A stretch of DNA of 64,000 nt, taken from contig NZ_LEKH01000011.1 of assembly GCF_001029505.1 (NCBI RefSeq), forward strand, positions 1 to 64,000. Direction: 5' to 3'. The notes below the pieces were generated by a model that saw only the letters and a list, made by a program, of their open reading frames with translations, had not been told where the DNA came from and ran no database searches. Numbering within the stretch: the first letter of the stretch is position 1; the number at the start of each line of letters is the position of its first letter. Positions 25,151 through 33,158 of this stretch are shown one piece after another. Source of the stretch: Rubrobacter aplysinae. Its GTDB lineage: Bacteria > Actinomycetota > Rubrobacteria > Rubrobacterales > Rubrobacteraceae. Position numbers and translations under genes: made by a program.

Positions 25151-25578
25151 TACTGCCTCCTCTCGTCACGCAGGACGCCGGGAGTCCCGGATACGGCCGG
25201 CGGCTCGTCTCTCTTCTCCCGGAGAAGCTCGATGAAGCGTCTCTCGAAGCCCCGGAGATCGGCTAGGGTGGCCTCCACGTCTTCTCTCTGACGCTCGAGG
25301 GCGGCAATCTTGTCGCGGCCCACCTCTATGCAGTGCTCTAGCTGCCGGGCCTCTCCATCGTCTAGCTCGTAGAGACTCAGCATCTCCCGGACCTCCTCGA
25401 GATCAAACCCCAGACGCTTTCCCCGCAGGATGAGCCGCAACCGGACCCGGTCCCGCTCGTCGTAGACCCGGGTCCTGGCGTTCCTGTCCGGGGAGATCAA
25501 ACCCCGCTCCTCGTAGAACCGGATGGTCCGCGCCGTAACGTCAAACTCCTCTACCAGCTCCCCGATCATGTAACCCAA
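25150..25578 (-). CDS. MerR-family regulator (LiuR-like)
   Basis: 142 aa, TTG start with GAGGAGG 6 bp upstream; ATG at 25569 is the alternative. N-terminal MerR helix-turn-helix IGELVEEFDVTARTIRFYEE with wing ARTRVYDERDRVRLRLILRG, then a long coiled coil (about 75-130). No Cys metal site. LiuR-type MerR proteins control branched-chain amino acid and fatty acid oxidation. It is the first gene of a unit with an AidB-like dehydrogenase and an acyl-CoA ligase, and a palindromic site precedes it. Confidence 0.82.
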   Translation of the reverse strand: MGYMIGELVEEFDVTARTIRFYEERGLISPDRNARTRVYDERDRVRLRLILRGKRLGFDLEEVREMLSLYELDDGEARQLEHCIEVGRDKIAALERQREDVEATLADLRGFERRFIELLREKRDEPPAVSGTPGVLRDERRQ

Positions 25579-25615
25579 ATCTCTCCTCCTCGTTAAACAA
25601 GGACATTAAATTACG

Positions 25616-25631
25616 TTTACGTTAACGTCAA
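25616..25631 (-). promoter_or_regulatory. Candidate MerR/LiuR operator
   Basis: TTTACGTTAACGTCAA with the perfect core ACGTTAACGT, 38 bp before the MerR start. It resembles LiuR-type sites described in other bacteria, TTGACGT and ACGTAAA arms. Autoregulation is likely. Confidence 0.55.
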
Positions 25632-25852
25632 GTAAGCTGGAAGAGCCTCAAGCCTGATAAGCATTACGAGCGTCACCGAGGGTAAACGACTCCGTCGGCT
25701 CGGCGAGGTGAGTTGGGGACTGCGCGGAACCACTCGCGGGCCAGGCCTGAATCAACGCCAGGAAACCTGCGTATGCGTGTATACATGCTTCAGTTTGTCT
25801 TCGGTGCCGGTGGCCTGTTTCGAGCTCACTGCCTCGCGTAGACTCGCACAGG

Positions 25853-26791
25853 CTAGGAGCCGGGCCGCAGCTCCTCCCGGAGGAGTTTTATGTGCTCGGG
25901 GCCTATGCCGCAGCAGCCGCCTATGGCGGTGGCCCCAAGGTCGCGCCAGCGGCAGGCTTCGGCGACAAAGTCTTCTGGTGAGATCACGCCCTCGAACTGC
26001 CAGTGGGGCATGATGAACCTGCCCGAGTGCGGGTACGCCCCGAGTGGTCCGTGCCAGTGGGTCCCTATCTCCTCCAGCGCCTCCGGCGCGTCCTCGGTCA
26101 GGGTGTGCATGACGGAGACGAGCGAAGGCCCGAGCGGAGCCAGCTCCGCCACGCCCTCGGCGAGGGTCTGGCCGCCCTCCCAGAGCACGAGCCAGCCGTT
26201 CTCGTCGCGGGTGGCGCTGAAGCCGAGCCACACGGGCAGGCCGGTCTCCAGCGCGGCGGAGAGCGCCAGGCGCGTCTTTTCTACGTCCCGGACCATCTCG
26301 AAGGCGATTAGGTCCGCCCCGGCCCCGGCCAGTATCCGGGCCTGATCCCGGTAGTTCTCCAGCGCCCGCTCCGGGGACGGGTTGTAGGCCGGGTCCAGGC
26401 GCGGCGGGAAGGTGGAGATGGAGCCCGCCACGTACACCGGATACTCCGAGTTCCCGGCGGCGCGCTCACGGGCCTCCCTCGCGAGCCCGACGCCCCGGGC
26501 ATTTAGCTCCTCGAAGCGGTCCCCGAGCCCGGCCTCCTCGAGTATGTGGCGGGAGGTGGTGAAGGTGTTGGCTATGATCACCTCCGCCCCGGCCCGGATG
26601 TAGCTCTCGTGTACCTCCCGCACGACCTCCGGGTGGCTGTCCAGGGCGGCGGCGCACCACGAGGCGTCGTCCATCGGCACGCCGCGCTTCTCGATCTCGG
26701 TGCCCGTCCCGCCGTCTATTATTAGCGGGGAGCTTTCCCGTAGCCTGTGGTCCAGATCGCTCAAGACGCCTTCTCCGGTCTCATCGTCCAC
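25853..26791 (-). CDS. Homocysteine S-methyltransferase family protein
   Basis: 312 aa, GTG start. TIM-barrel domain: LIIDGGTGTEIEKRG at the N-terminus, VIIANTFTTS with the first-strand Asn/Thr, and the zinc ligands GGCCGIGP near residue 293; the upstream Cys ligand of the Cys-CysCys set is not obvious, since the block AFEMVRDVEKT carries no Cys. Family members move methyl groups from betaine, S-methylmethionine or methyl-THF to homocysteine. A betaine-type donor would suit the methylated-glycine cluster 5 kb away, but this is inference. It lies upstream of the MerR gene on the same strand, separated by 274 bp. Confidence 0.78.
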   Translation of the reverse strand: MDDETGEGVLSDLDHRLRESSPLIIDGGTGTEIEKRGVPMDDASWCAAALDSHPEVVREVHESYIRAGAEVIIANTFTTSRHILEEAGLGDRFEELNARGVGLAREARERAAGNSEYPVYVAGSISTFPPRLDPAYNPSPERALENYRDQARILAGAGADLIAFEMVRDVEKTRLALSAALETGLPVWLGFSATRDENGWLVLWEGGQTLAEGVAELAPLGPSLVSVMHTLTEDAPEALEEIGTHWHGPLGAYPHSGRFIMPHWQFEGVISPEDFVAEACRWRDLGATAIGGCCGIGPEHIKLLREELRPGS

Positions 26792-26833
26792 GATGCTCTA
26801 GTTCGCCGTTGATTTCTGGCGCAGCCCCACAGG

Positions 26834-27640
26834 CTAGGCTCGGTCGAGGAAGTTCTGCAGCAGAGAGCCAACCTTTCCCGGGGCCTCTATCTGGGGGCTG
26901 TGGGTGACGCCGGACAGCAGGACGTGCTCTCCAGCGGGAAAGCGGCGCGCCGTGGCCTCGGCCGATGAAGGTGGCACGAGAGTGTCGCGGTCGCCGGAGA
27001 CGACGAGCACTGGGCCGTGGTAGCGCGATGCCTCACCGTTTACGCTCTCCTCGGAGAGCATGCGGGCGTTGCCGGCGAAGCCCTTGGGGTGCATCTTTCC
27101 AGCCTCCTCGACCAGCTCCTCGATGTACTCCGGGATCCGGCTACGCATCATCCGTTTGAGGGCGCGGCGCAGGGCGCGCCGGTCGTGGCGCAGGGCCTTG
27201 AGCAGTGGGTACATGTAGTCCGGCGTCTGGAGGCCGCCCGGCGGGGCGGGGCTCAGGAGCATCATGCCGGGGAAACGATCCGGATCGGAGAGCGCGAGCT
27301 GCATGGCCACCGCGCCTCCCATGGAATGCCCGACCAGCACGGCCTCGTCCACGTCGAGAGAGTCCAGAAAGCCGTGGAGGGCGTCCACGTAGAGCTTCAT
27401 GGAGGGTACGAAGTGGCGTCCGGCCAGGCTGTCGCCGAAGCCGGGGAGATCGGGAGCCAGGAGCCGCGAGCCCTCGGGCGGCTCCTCGTAGAGCTCGCGC
27501 CACCAGTTCTTGCCGGAGAAGTTACCGTGTATCATGAGCACGTTCTTCTCCGCGAGCGATCCAGAGGCTCCACCGTGGGCCTCCAGATAGCTAAGATGCG
27601 GGGTTCCGGGCCTTACCCAGGGCTCGCTCCGCTGGGCCAA
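26834..27640 (-). CDS. Alpha/beta-hydrolase
   Basis: 268 aa, TTG start one base after the quinone reductase stop, so translationally linked. The oxyanion region is MIHGNFSGKNWW; the nucleophile elbow GHSMGG holds the Ser. The Asp is in VVSGDRDTLVPP and the His in SGVTHSPQIEAPGK. The lid (about 140-200) is highly charged. Family members hydrolyse esters, lactones or C-C bonds; the substrate is not predictable. Confidence 0.85.
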   Translation of the reverse strand: MAQRSEPWVRPGTPHLSYLEAHGGASGSLAEKNVLMIHGNFSGKNWWRELYEEPPEGSRLLAPDLPGFGDSLAGRHFVPSMKLYVDALHGFLDSLDVDEAVLVGHSMGGAVAMQLALSDPDRFPGMMLLSPAPPGGLQTPDYMYPLLKALRHDRRALRRALKRMMRSRIPEYIEELVEEAGKMHPKGFAGNARMLSEESVNGEASRYHGPVLVVSGDRDTLVPPSSAEATARRFPAGEHVLLSGVTHSPQIEAPGKVGSLLQNFLDRA

Positions 27641-27641
27641 T

Positions 27642-28625
27642 TTAGGGGTTCAGCACGATCTTGCCGGTGGTCCTGCGGCCTTCGAGATCGGAGTGAGCCT
27701 GCTCAGCGTCCTGTAGCTTGTAGCTGGCCCCGAGGGTAAGCCTGACCTCGCCCGAGGAGATCCAGCCCAGCATCTCCTGCAGGCTCGGCACGAAGAGGTC
27801 GGGACGGCTCATCACCTGCGGCAAGAAAAACCCTATGATGGAGTGATTCTTGCGCAGGAGCTCCATCGGGGAGATCTCCCCGCGCTCGCCGCTCGCCGCC
27901 CCGAAGACGACCATCCGGCCCCAGGCGTTCATGCAGCGCAGGTTCTTCTCTATAAAGTCGCCGCCGACCATCTCCAGGATCACGTCCGCGCCCGCACCGT
28001 CCGTCGCCTCCCGGACCTTCTCGGGCCAGTCCTCCTCGGTGTAGTCGATCAGGACGTCCGCGCCGAGATCCTTCGCGAGGTCCAGCTTCTTCTGGGAGCT
28101 GGCCGTGGCGATGACCGGGCTCGCGCCCATGATCTTGGCCATCTGCACCGCGAGCGTCCCGACCCCTCCGGCGGCGGCGTGTACCAGCACCGACTCGCCC
28201 TCCTTTAGCTGCCCGGAGGTCTTGAGGACGTGGTAGGCGGTCAGGCCCTGTAGCGGGATGGCGGCGGCCGTGTCGAAGTCCAGCTCGTCGGGGATCGGGA
28301 TCAGGGCCTGCGACGAGGCCAGCGCGTACTCCGCATAAGCCCCCTCGCCGACCAGCGAGACCACCCGGTCGCCGACCGACACTCCCTCCACACCCTCGCC
28401 AAGCTCGGTGACGACGCCCGCGATCTCTGCGCCAGGCACGAACGGTAGCTCCTGACGGATCACGTACTGGTTGCGCCGGCGCATGGTGTCGGCGTAGTTG
28501 ACGCCGACGGAGCGCACCTCCACCAGCACCTCGCCCATCGAGGGCTCGGGACGCTCGGCGTCCTCGTATCTCAGTACCTCGGGCTCGCCGAACTCCTCTA
28601 CCCGGACAGCCTTCATCTGTGCCAC
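27642..28625 (-). CDS. NADPH:quinone reductase-like zinc-free MDR protein
   Basis: 327 aa, GTG start (or ATG at 28616). Medium-chain dehydrogenase fold: N-terminal GroES-like domain with GVNYADTMRRRNQY and PFVPGAEIAGVV, then the Rossmann motif HAAAGGVGTLAVQMAK. No structural zinc Cys cluster is present. Such QOR proteins reduce quinones or enoyl compounds with NADPH. It is followed without a gap by the alpha/beta-hydrolase. Confidence 0.86.
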   Translation of the reverse strand: MAQMKAVRVEEFGEPEVLRYEDAERPEPSMGEVLVEVRSVGVNYADTMRRRNQYVIRQELPFVPGAEIAGVVTELGEGVEGVSVGDRVVSLVGEGAYAEYALASSQALIPIPDELDFDTAAAIPLQGLTAYHVLKTSGQLKEGESVLVHAAAGGVGTLAVQMAKIMGASPVIATASSQKKLDLAKDLGADVLIDYTEEDWPEKVREATDGAGADVILEMVGGDFIEKNLRCMNAWGRMVVFGAASGERGEISPMELLRKNHSIIGFFLPQVMSRPDLFVPSLQEMLGWISSGEVRLTLGASYKLQDAEQAHSDLEGRRTTGKIVLNP

Positions 28626-28766
28626 GTTCCTCCCCTGCTATTACTGCCGTTGCCTCTGTTAGCTGCGCTTAATTACGCTACCGCAGATATTTTACCCGCA
28701 TCGGAGAGCCGGCAATCAGCCCCCTTCGCGCCCCGCCGAACCGCGTTAGGTAGCCTTCTCCCAGGG

Positions 28767-29999
28767 CTATCTGAACGCCTGTATACCGGTGATGGCCTGG
28801 CCGAGCACGAGGGTGTGTACCTCGCTCGTTCCCTCGTAGGTCAGGACGCTTTCCAGGTTCGCCATGTGGCGCATCACGGGGTACTCTCCGGTGACGCCGT
28901 TGCCCCCGAGTATGGTCCGGGCCTCGCGGGCTACGTCCAAAGCCTCACGCACGTTGTTCAGCTTGCCGAAGGAGATCTGCTGCGGCGTCGCGCGTCCGGC
29001 CTCTTTCTCGCGGCCGATGTGCAGCGCGAGCAGAAGGCCCTTCTCTATCTCCAGCTTCATCTCCACGAGCTTCTGCTGGGTTAGCTGGAAACCGGCGACG
29101 GGCTTTCCGAACTGCTCCCGCTGCGTGGAGTAATTCAGCGCCGTCTCGTAGCAGTCGCGGGCCGCGCCCAGAACCCCCCAAACTATCCCGTAGCGGGCCT
29201 CGTTCAGGCACGCGAACGGTCCCTTGAGACCCTCCACGCCGGGCAGCAGCGCCTCCTCGCCGACCTCGACGCCGTTCAGCTCTATGTCGCACTGGATTGA
29301 GGCGCGCATGGAGTGCTTCTGGCGGATCTCGGTGGCCTCGAAGCCCGGCGAGTTGGTCGGCACGAGGAAGCCGCGCACCTTGCCGCTCTCTTCGTCCCGG
29401 GCCCAGACCACTACCACGTCGGCGACAGTCGCGAGCCCGATCCAACGCTTCGCCCCGTCTATAATCCAACCGCCATCCGCTGAACGCCGCGCGGTGGTGG
29501 TCATGGAGCCGGGGTCACTCCCGGCGCCGGGCTCGGTTAGCCCGAAGCTACCGAGCTTCTCTCCACGGGCCATCGGCGGCAGCCACTCCTGTTTCTGCTC
29601 CTCGGTGCCGAACTTGTGGATCGCGCTCATAGCCAACGAGCCCTGGACGCTCACCAGGGTTCTGACCCCAGAATCCCCGGCCTCTAGCTCCATGCACGCC
29701 AGCCCGTAGGCCACCGCCCCCTTACCGGCGCAGCCGTAGCCTTCGAGGTGCATCCCGAAAAGCCCGAGCTCCGCCAGCTCGGGGATGAGCTCCCTACTGA
29801 AGCTGGCCGACTCGAAAGAGTCCTCTATGGAGGGCTTCAGGCTCTCCCGGACGAAGCTCCGCACGCGGCTCCTCACGTCCTTCTCGTCCCCGGTGAGCTG
29901 GGACTCGATACCGAGGATGTAGTCGTCTTGGGCGCCTTGGACGGTAACGTCTTCTTCGGTGCGCCCGGCGGCCGTCTGGGATGTGGTTGATGCTGTCAT
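28767..29999 (-). CDS. Glutaryl-CoA dehydrogenase-type acyl-CoA dehydrogenase
   Basis: 410 aa from ATG 29999 (GGAGG 5 bp upstream); reading from 30113 adds unlikely sequence. FAD motifs SFGLTEPGAGSDPGSM and KRWIGLATVADV. R113 in GVRTLVSVQGSL sits where human GCDH Arg94 binds the distal carboxylate. The catalytic Glu is E389 in TYEGTSE, and the end ITGIQAF matches GCDH. It likely oxidises and decarboxylates glutaryl-CoA to crotonyl-CoA, which could join PHA precursors. It is related to the product of 9142-10413, which lacks the Arg. Confidence 0.84.
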   Translation of the reverse strand: MTASTTSQTAAGRTEEDVTVQGAQDDYILGIESQLTGDEKDVRSRVRSFVRESLKPSIEDSFESASFSRELIPELAELGLFGMHLEGYGCAGKGAVAYGLACMELEAGDSGVRTLVSVQGSLAMSAIHKFGTEEQKQEWLPPMARGEKLGSFGLTEPGAGSDPGSMTTTARRSADGGWIIDGAKRWIGLATVADVVVVWARDEESGKVRGFLVPTNSPGFEATEIRQKHSMRASIQCDIELNGVEVGEEALLPGVEGLKGPFACLNEARYGIVWGVLGAARDCYETALNYSTQREQFGKPVAGFQLTQQKLVEMKLEIEKGLLLALHIGREKEAGRATPQQISFGKLNNVREALDVAREARTILGGNGVTGEYPVMRHMANLESVLTYEGTSEVHTLVLGQAITGIQAFR

Positions 30000-30114
30000 C
30001 TCTGCCTCCGTCTCCCTGTTTCGGTCTGCTAATTGTCCCACAATTCGTAACCCCAGGGAGAAAACGCGCACACAACGGGCGGCCGGGGCATAGTCGCAGG
30101 CCCGGCCGAACATG

Positions 30115-30153
30115 AAGGACCATTCGAGAGGTCACTCCGGGAGGGAGGTCCTT
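30115..30153 (-). terminator. Weak terminator-like hairpin
   Basis: AAGGACC (30115-30121) and GGTCCTT (30147-30153) pair across a 25-nt loop. On the minus strand this lies after the hypothetical gene and before the dehydrogenase gene. No clear T-run. Confidence 0.35.
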
Positions 30154-30316
30154 TGCCACCGGGTGTCGGCGCTTCGGGTTCACCAGACATGCGGCCCGCC
30201 TGCCAGCGCGTTACCGTCGGACTTGAAGGACCCGAGAGCCTGGCCCGGATACCTTCCTGGATACTACGGACGAGCCGGTCACGGTGCTTTCAGTGGACGG
30301 AGTAGACGTCCCCGAG

Positions 30317-30838
30317 CTAGGCTACTCCGCACCACTCCAGATCCAGGGCCAGCTCCCGGCCCCGCTCTATGGCCTCGGGGGTAGCCCTGATGAGGCGGCG
30401 CTCGTACCCGCCGCCCATGCGCGTCGTGAGCAGCACCCAGGTTCCGGCGTCCAGACCACCCCGCGACATCAGGACGGGGAGCGGTAGAGGTGGCGCGAGG
30501 TCCGCCGCCGCGCCGGCGTCCCCGTGGCGCGCGCCGCAGAGCGGTCCGTAGAGCTTTGCCGTCCCGCGGGTCTCATCCACGTACACCACGTCCGCCCGTG
30601 TACCACTGGTTACGACAGGGCCCCGCCCGACGAGCGAGAGGTCGTCGACCAGCACGAGCTCGGCCTCGTCAGCGTCCAGCTCCCCGTCCACGGTAATGTC
30701 CAGGACTTCCGCGTCGAGCCCGGACAAGATCGCCCCCAGGTACCGCCCTATAAACTCTCCGCTATACCTCTTGGGATATGACCTCTCCACCGCTCCTCCG
30801 TTGCGCAGAACGAAACTTTTTCTCTCTACGCGATTCAT
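30317..30838 (-). CDS. Hypothetical protein of unknown family
   Basis: 173 aa from ATG 30838, with GGTGG upstream; a 14-residue longer form is possible. Soluble, acidic middle (DITVDGELDADEAELVLVDD) and mixed beta/alpha pattern, ending ERGRELALDLEWCGVA. No signal peptide or membrane segment. I recognise no domain. It lies 200 bp after the IclR gene on the same strand and may be its own unit. Confidence 0.6.
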   Translation of the reverse strand: MNRVERKSFVLRNGGAVERSYPKRYSGEFIGRYLGAILSGLDAEVLDITVDGELDADEAELVLVDDLSLVGRGPVVTSGTRADVVYVDETRGTAKLYGPLCGARHGDAGAAADLAPPLPLPVLMSRGGLDAGTWVLLTTRMGGGYERRLIRATPEAIERGRELALDLEWCGVA

Positions 30839-31022
30839 ACCACCGTGCTCGATGCGATTCAAGAGGAGATCGTGCCGCACTCACCTTGCCCTGCGAGGGA
30901 GTAAGCGGGAAGCGCGAGCCGAGCGCCGCAAAGCGGGCCCGGTAGAGGACTTCGGAGAGCTTCAGAGGACTACAACGAATCTGGAGCGACTACCCGCGAC
31001 TACTTTTGGTTACTCGTTTACC

Positions 31023-31036
31023 CGGGGTTATCCCCG
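31023..31036 (-). terminator. Short hairpin just past the IclR gene
   Basis: CGGGG / CCCCG with a TTAT loop; no T-run. It is weak evidence for the end of the 31-43 kb unit. Confidence 0.3.
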
Positions 31037-31037
31037 A

Positions 31038-31895
31038 TTATCGGCCGGTGGTGGCGCCGCGATGATAGCCGAAGCGTCGGGAGATGTCCGAGCCCGCTCC
31101 GGCGGTCAGCCGGCCGTAGTCGGGGATGGATTCGAGCGGCAGCCGGAACGCCGGGCCGGAGAGGCTTACGGCGCCGACGACGTTGCCGTCGGAGGCGTGG
31201 ATGGGGGCTCCCACGGCGTTCAGGCCGACCTCGAGCTCCTCAACGGTGTAGCCGTAGCCGCTTTCCCGGATCTCCTGGAACTGCTCGCGCAGGTGGTCCG
31301 GCTCCACGATGGTGTTATCCGTCTTCGCCTCCAGCTGCTTTCTGAGCAGCCCGTTCACGCGCCGGGAAGGCATGTGGGCCATGAGGACCTTGCCCGAGGC
31401 CGTGCAGTGCAACGGCGTGTGAGATCCCGACCAGTCCGCCCCCAGGACCGACGAGGAGGAGATGCTCTGGTGGATGATCACCGCCTCGTTGCCCTCTAGT
31501 ACCTCCAGCGTCACCGTCTCCTCGGTCTCGTCAGAGAGGCTCTGGCAGATGCCCCGAGAGTGGCGCACGATGTCGAGGTCGGCGGTCACCGATCCCGCCA
31601 TCGCCGCCAGCCCGAAGCCGAGCCGGTACCTCTCGGTGTCGGGGTCCTGCTCTACTATGCCCCGGTACTCCAGGGTCGCCAGGAGCCGGTAGACGGTTGA
31701 CTTGTGTATATCTAGCTCGTTCGCGATCTCCGTTAGACTAGATAGACCTTGCCTGGAGAGAAACTCCATGACCGATACGGCACGGTCTACAGACTGCACG
31801 GGGGCGCTCTTTCGATTAGCAGGCATATGTATGGAGTTTACATTCTTTACCCCGGAAGTACCGCCCGTATTGCCGTTTTTCGGCCTCTCTACCAA
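31038..31895 (-). CDS. IclR-family transcriptional regulator
   Basis: 285 aa, TTG start with AGGAGG 10 bp upstream, overlapping the sarcosine oxidase-like stop by 7 bp; ATG 31826 is an alternative. The winged helix (about 33-90) has SLTEIANELDIHKSTVYRLL. The effector domain (about 105-270) contains HQSISSSSVLGADWSGSHTP and HCTASGKVLMAH, typical for IclR ligand binding, and ends GAVSLSGPAFRL. Position at the end of the methylated-glycine cluster makes it the likely local regulator; an IclR-type palindrome lies upstream of the first gene of that cluster. Confidence 0.87.
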   Translation of the reverse strand: MVERPKNGNTGGTSGVKNVNSIHMPANRKSAPVQSVDRAVSVMEFLSRQGLSSLTEIANELDIHKSTVYRLLATLEYRGIVEQDPDTERYRLGFGLAAMAGSVTADLDIVRHSRGICQSLSDETEETVTLEVLEGNEAVIIHQSISSSSVLGADWSGSHTPLHCTASGKVLMAHMPSRRVNGLLRKQLEAKTDNTIVEPDHLREQFQEIRESGYGYTVEELEVGLNAVGAPIHASDGNVVGAVSLSGPAFRLPLESIPDYGRLTAGAGSDISRRFGYHRGATTGR

Positions 31896-33151
31896 AAGGT
31901 CTCGACCTCCTCCGAGCGCCGGAAACCACGCCCCAAAGGCCGTGTGCGGGCGGATTTACCGTTTGTCTCCGCCCTTGCATCCGGCGTGTGACGCTGTGTG
32001 AAAAGCCTCTCAAGCCCGAAGAATCTGGTGTCGTGACGGGTGGTCCCCGTCTCGGCGAGGTCGGCCATCACCTCCCCGACCACGCTGGCGAACTTGAACC
32101 CGTGCCCCGAACACGGCGATGCCAGGGCTACCTGCGGATACTCGGGATGCATGTCCAGGATAAAATGCTTGTCCGGCGTGTTGGTGAACATGCAGGCTTG
32201 CAGATCCATCGTGGGCCCACAGCCGTCCGGGAAGTATCGGGCGGCGAAGCCCCGCAGGAGCTCCTCGTCCTGGTCGTGGACCCGCCAGTCCACCTCGTCG
32301 GCGCGGCCCTGCTCCTGGAGGTGGTGGTACTTGCCGAACTTGAAGCCCGGCACACCGTACACCGGGAACCCATAGAAGCGGCCTTCCTCGGCCAGCAGGT
32401 TGAATACCGGGAAGTTGTCGGGGCGGAAGCTCTCGGGGAGGGTGGGCTGCAGCCAGGCCAGGACCTGACGCTCCGGCGTGGCGAGGCCGTCCAGCACGCC
32501 GAGCATATCCTGCATCCAGGCCCCGGTGGTAAAGACTATTCTTTCGGCCTCGTAGGAGCCGTGGCGGGTGTGGACGCGCACCCCGCCTTCCAGGGGCTCC
32601 CAGTCGAGGACGGGCTCGTGGCCGTGGATCTCGGCGCCTTCCGCCTGCGCCGCCCGCACGTAGGAGACTATGCACCGCTCGGGCTCCAGAAAGCCGCCGT
32701 CGGGCTGGAAGAGGGCGAGGTGATCCTTCGGCAGATGGTAGCCGGGGTGGCGGCGTCTAAGCTCCGCGCCGGTCAGGACCTCGTGGGGCAGGTCGTGCAG
32801 TCTACAGGAGTCCCAGGAGCCCTTGAAGACCCAGGACTCCTCGGGGCCGGCGTCGATGGAGCCGGTAGTGTGCAGGAGACGCTCCCCGACCGTATCTTCG
32901 AGCTCGCGCCACAGCTCGTGGGCGCGCAGGATCAGGGGCACGTAAGACGGGTCTTCGTAGTAGGCGAGCCGGATAATCCGGGTGTGACCGTGCGAGGAGC
33001 CCATATTGTGCGGGATGCCGTACCGCTCCAGGCCGAGCACCCTTTTTCCACGCCGGGCCAGTTGGTAGGCGGTTGCGCTGCCCATCGCGCCGACTCCGGC
33101 CACGATCACGTCGTAGCGCCCGCTGCGGTTCGTGTGGCCCACTGGTCTCAT
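31889..33151 (-). CDS. Monomeric sarcosine oxidase-like FAD-dependent oxidoreductase
   Basis: 420 aa. N-terminal FAD motif YDVIVAGVGAMGSATAYQLA. SSHGHTRIIRLAY matches the monomeric SoxA/MTOX family. C-terminal CMFTNTPDKHFILD carries the Cys that binds FAD covalently in that family; CSGHGFKF follows. It would oxidise sarcosine or another N-methyl amine to the free amine plus formaldehyde and H2O2. The GcvT-like gene ends 7 bp upstream and IclR overlaps downstream, so it is part of the demethylation unit. A tail of about 35 residues after FTQRHT is extra. Confidence 0.86.
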   Translation of the reverse strand: MRPVGHTNRSGRYDVIVAGVGAMGSATAYQLARRGKRVLGLERYGIPHNMGSSHGHTRIIRLAYYEDPSYVPLILRAHELWRELEDTVGERLLHTTGSIDAGPEESWVFKGSWDSCRLHDLPHEVLTGAELRRRHPGYHLPKDHLALFQPDGGFLEPERCIVSYVRAAQAEGAEIHGHEPVLDWEPLEGGVRVHTRHGSYEAERIVFTTGAWMQDMLGVLDGLATPERQVLAWLQPTLPESFRPDNFPVFNLLAEEGRFYGFPVYGVPGFKFGKYHHLQEQGRADEVDWRVHDQDEELLRGFAARYFPDGCGPTMDLQACMFTNTPDKHFILDMHPEYPQVALASPCSGHGFKFASVVGEVMADLAETGTTRHDTRFFGLERLFTQRHTPDARAETNGKSARTRPLGRGFRRSEEVETFW

Positions 33152-33158
33152 GGGAGCC

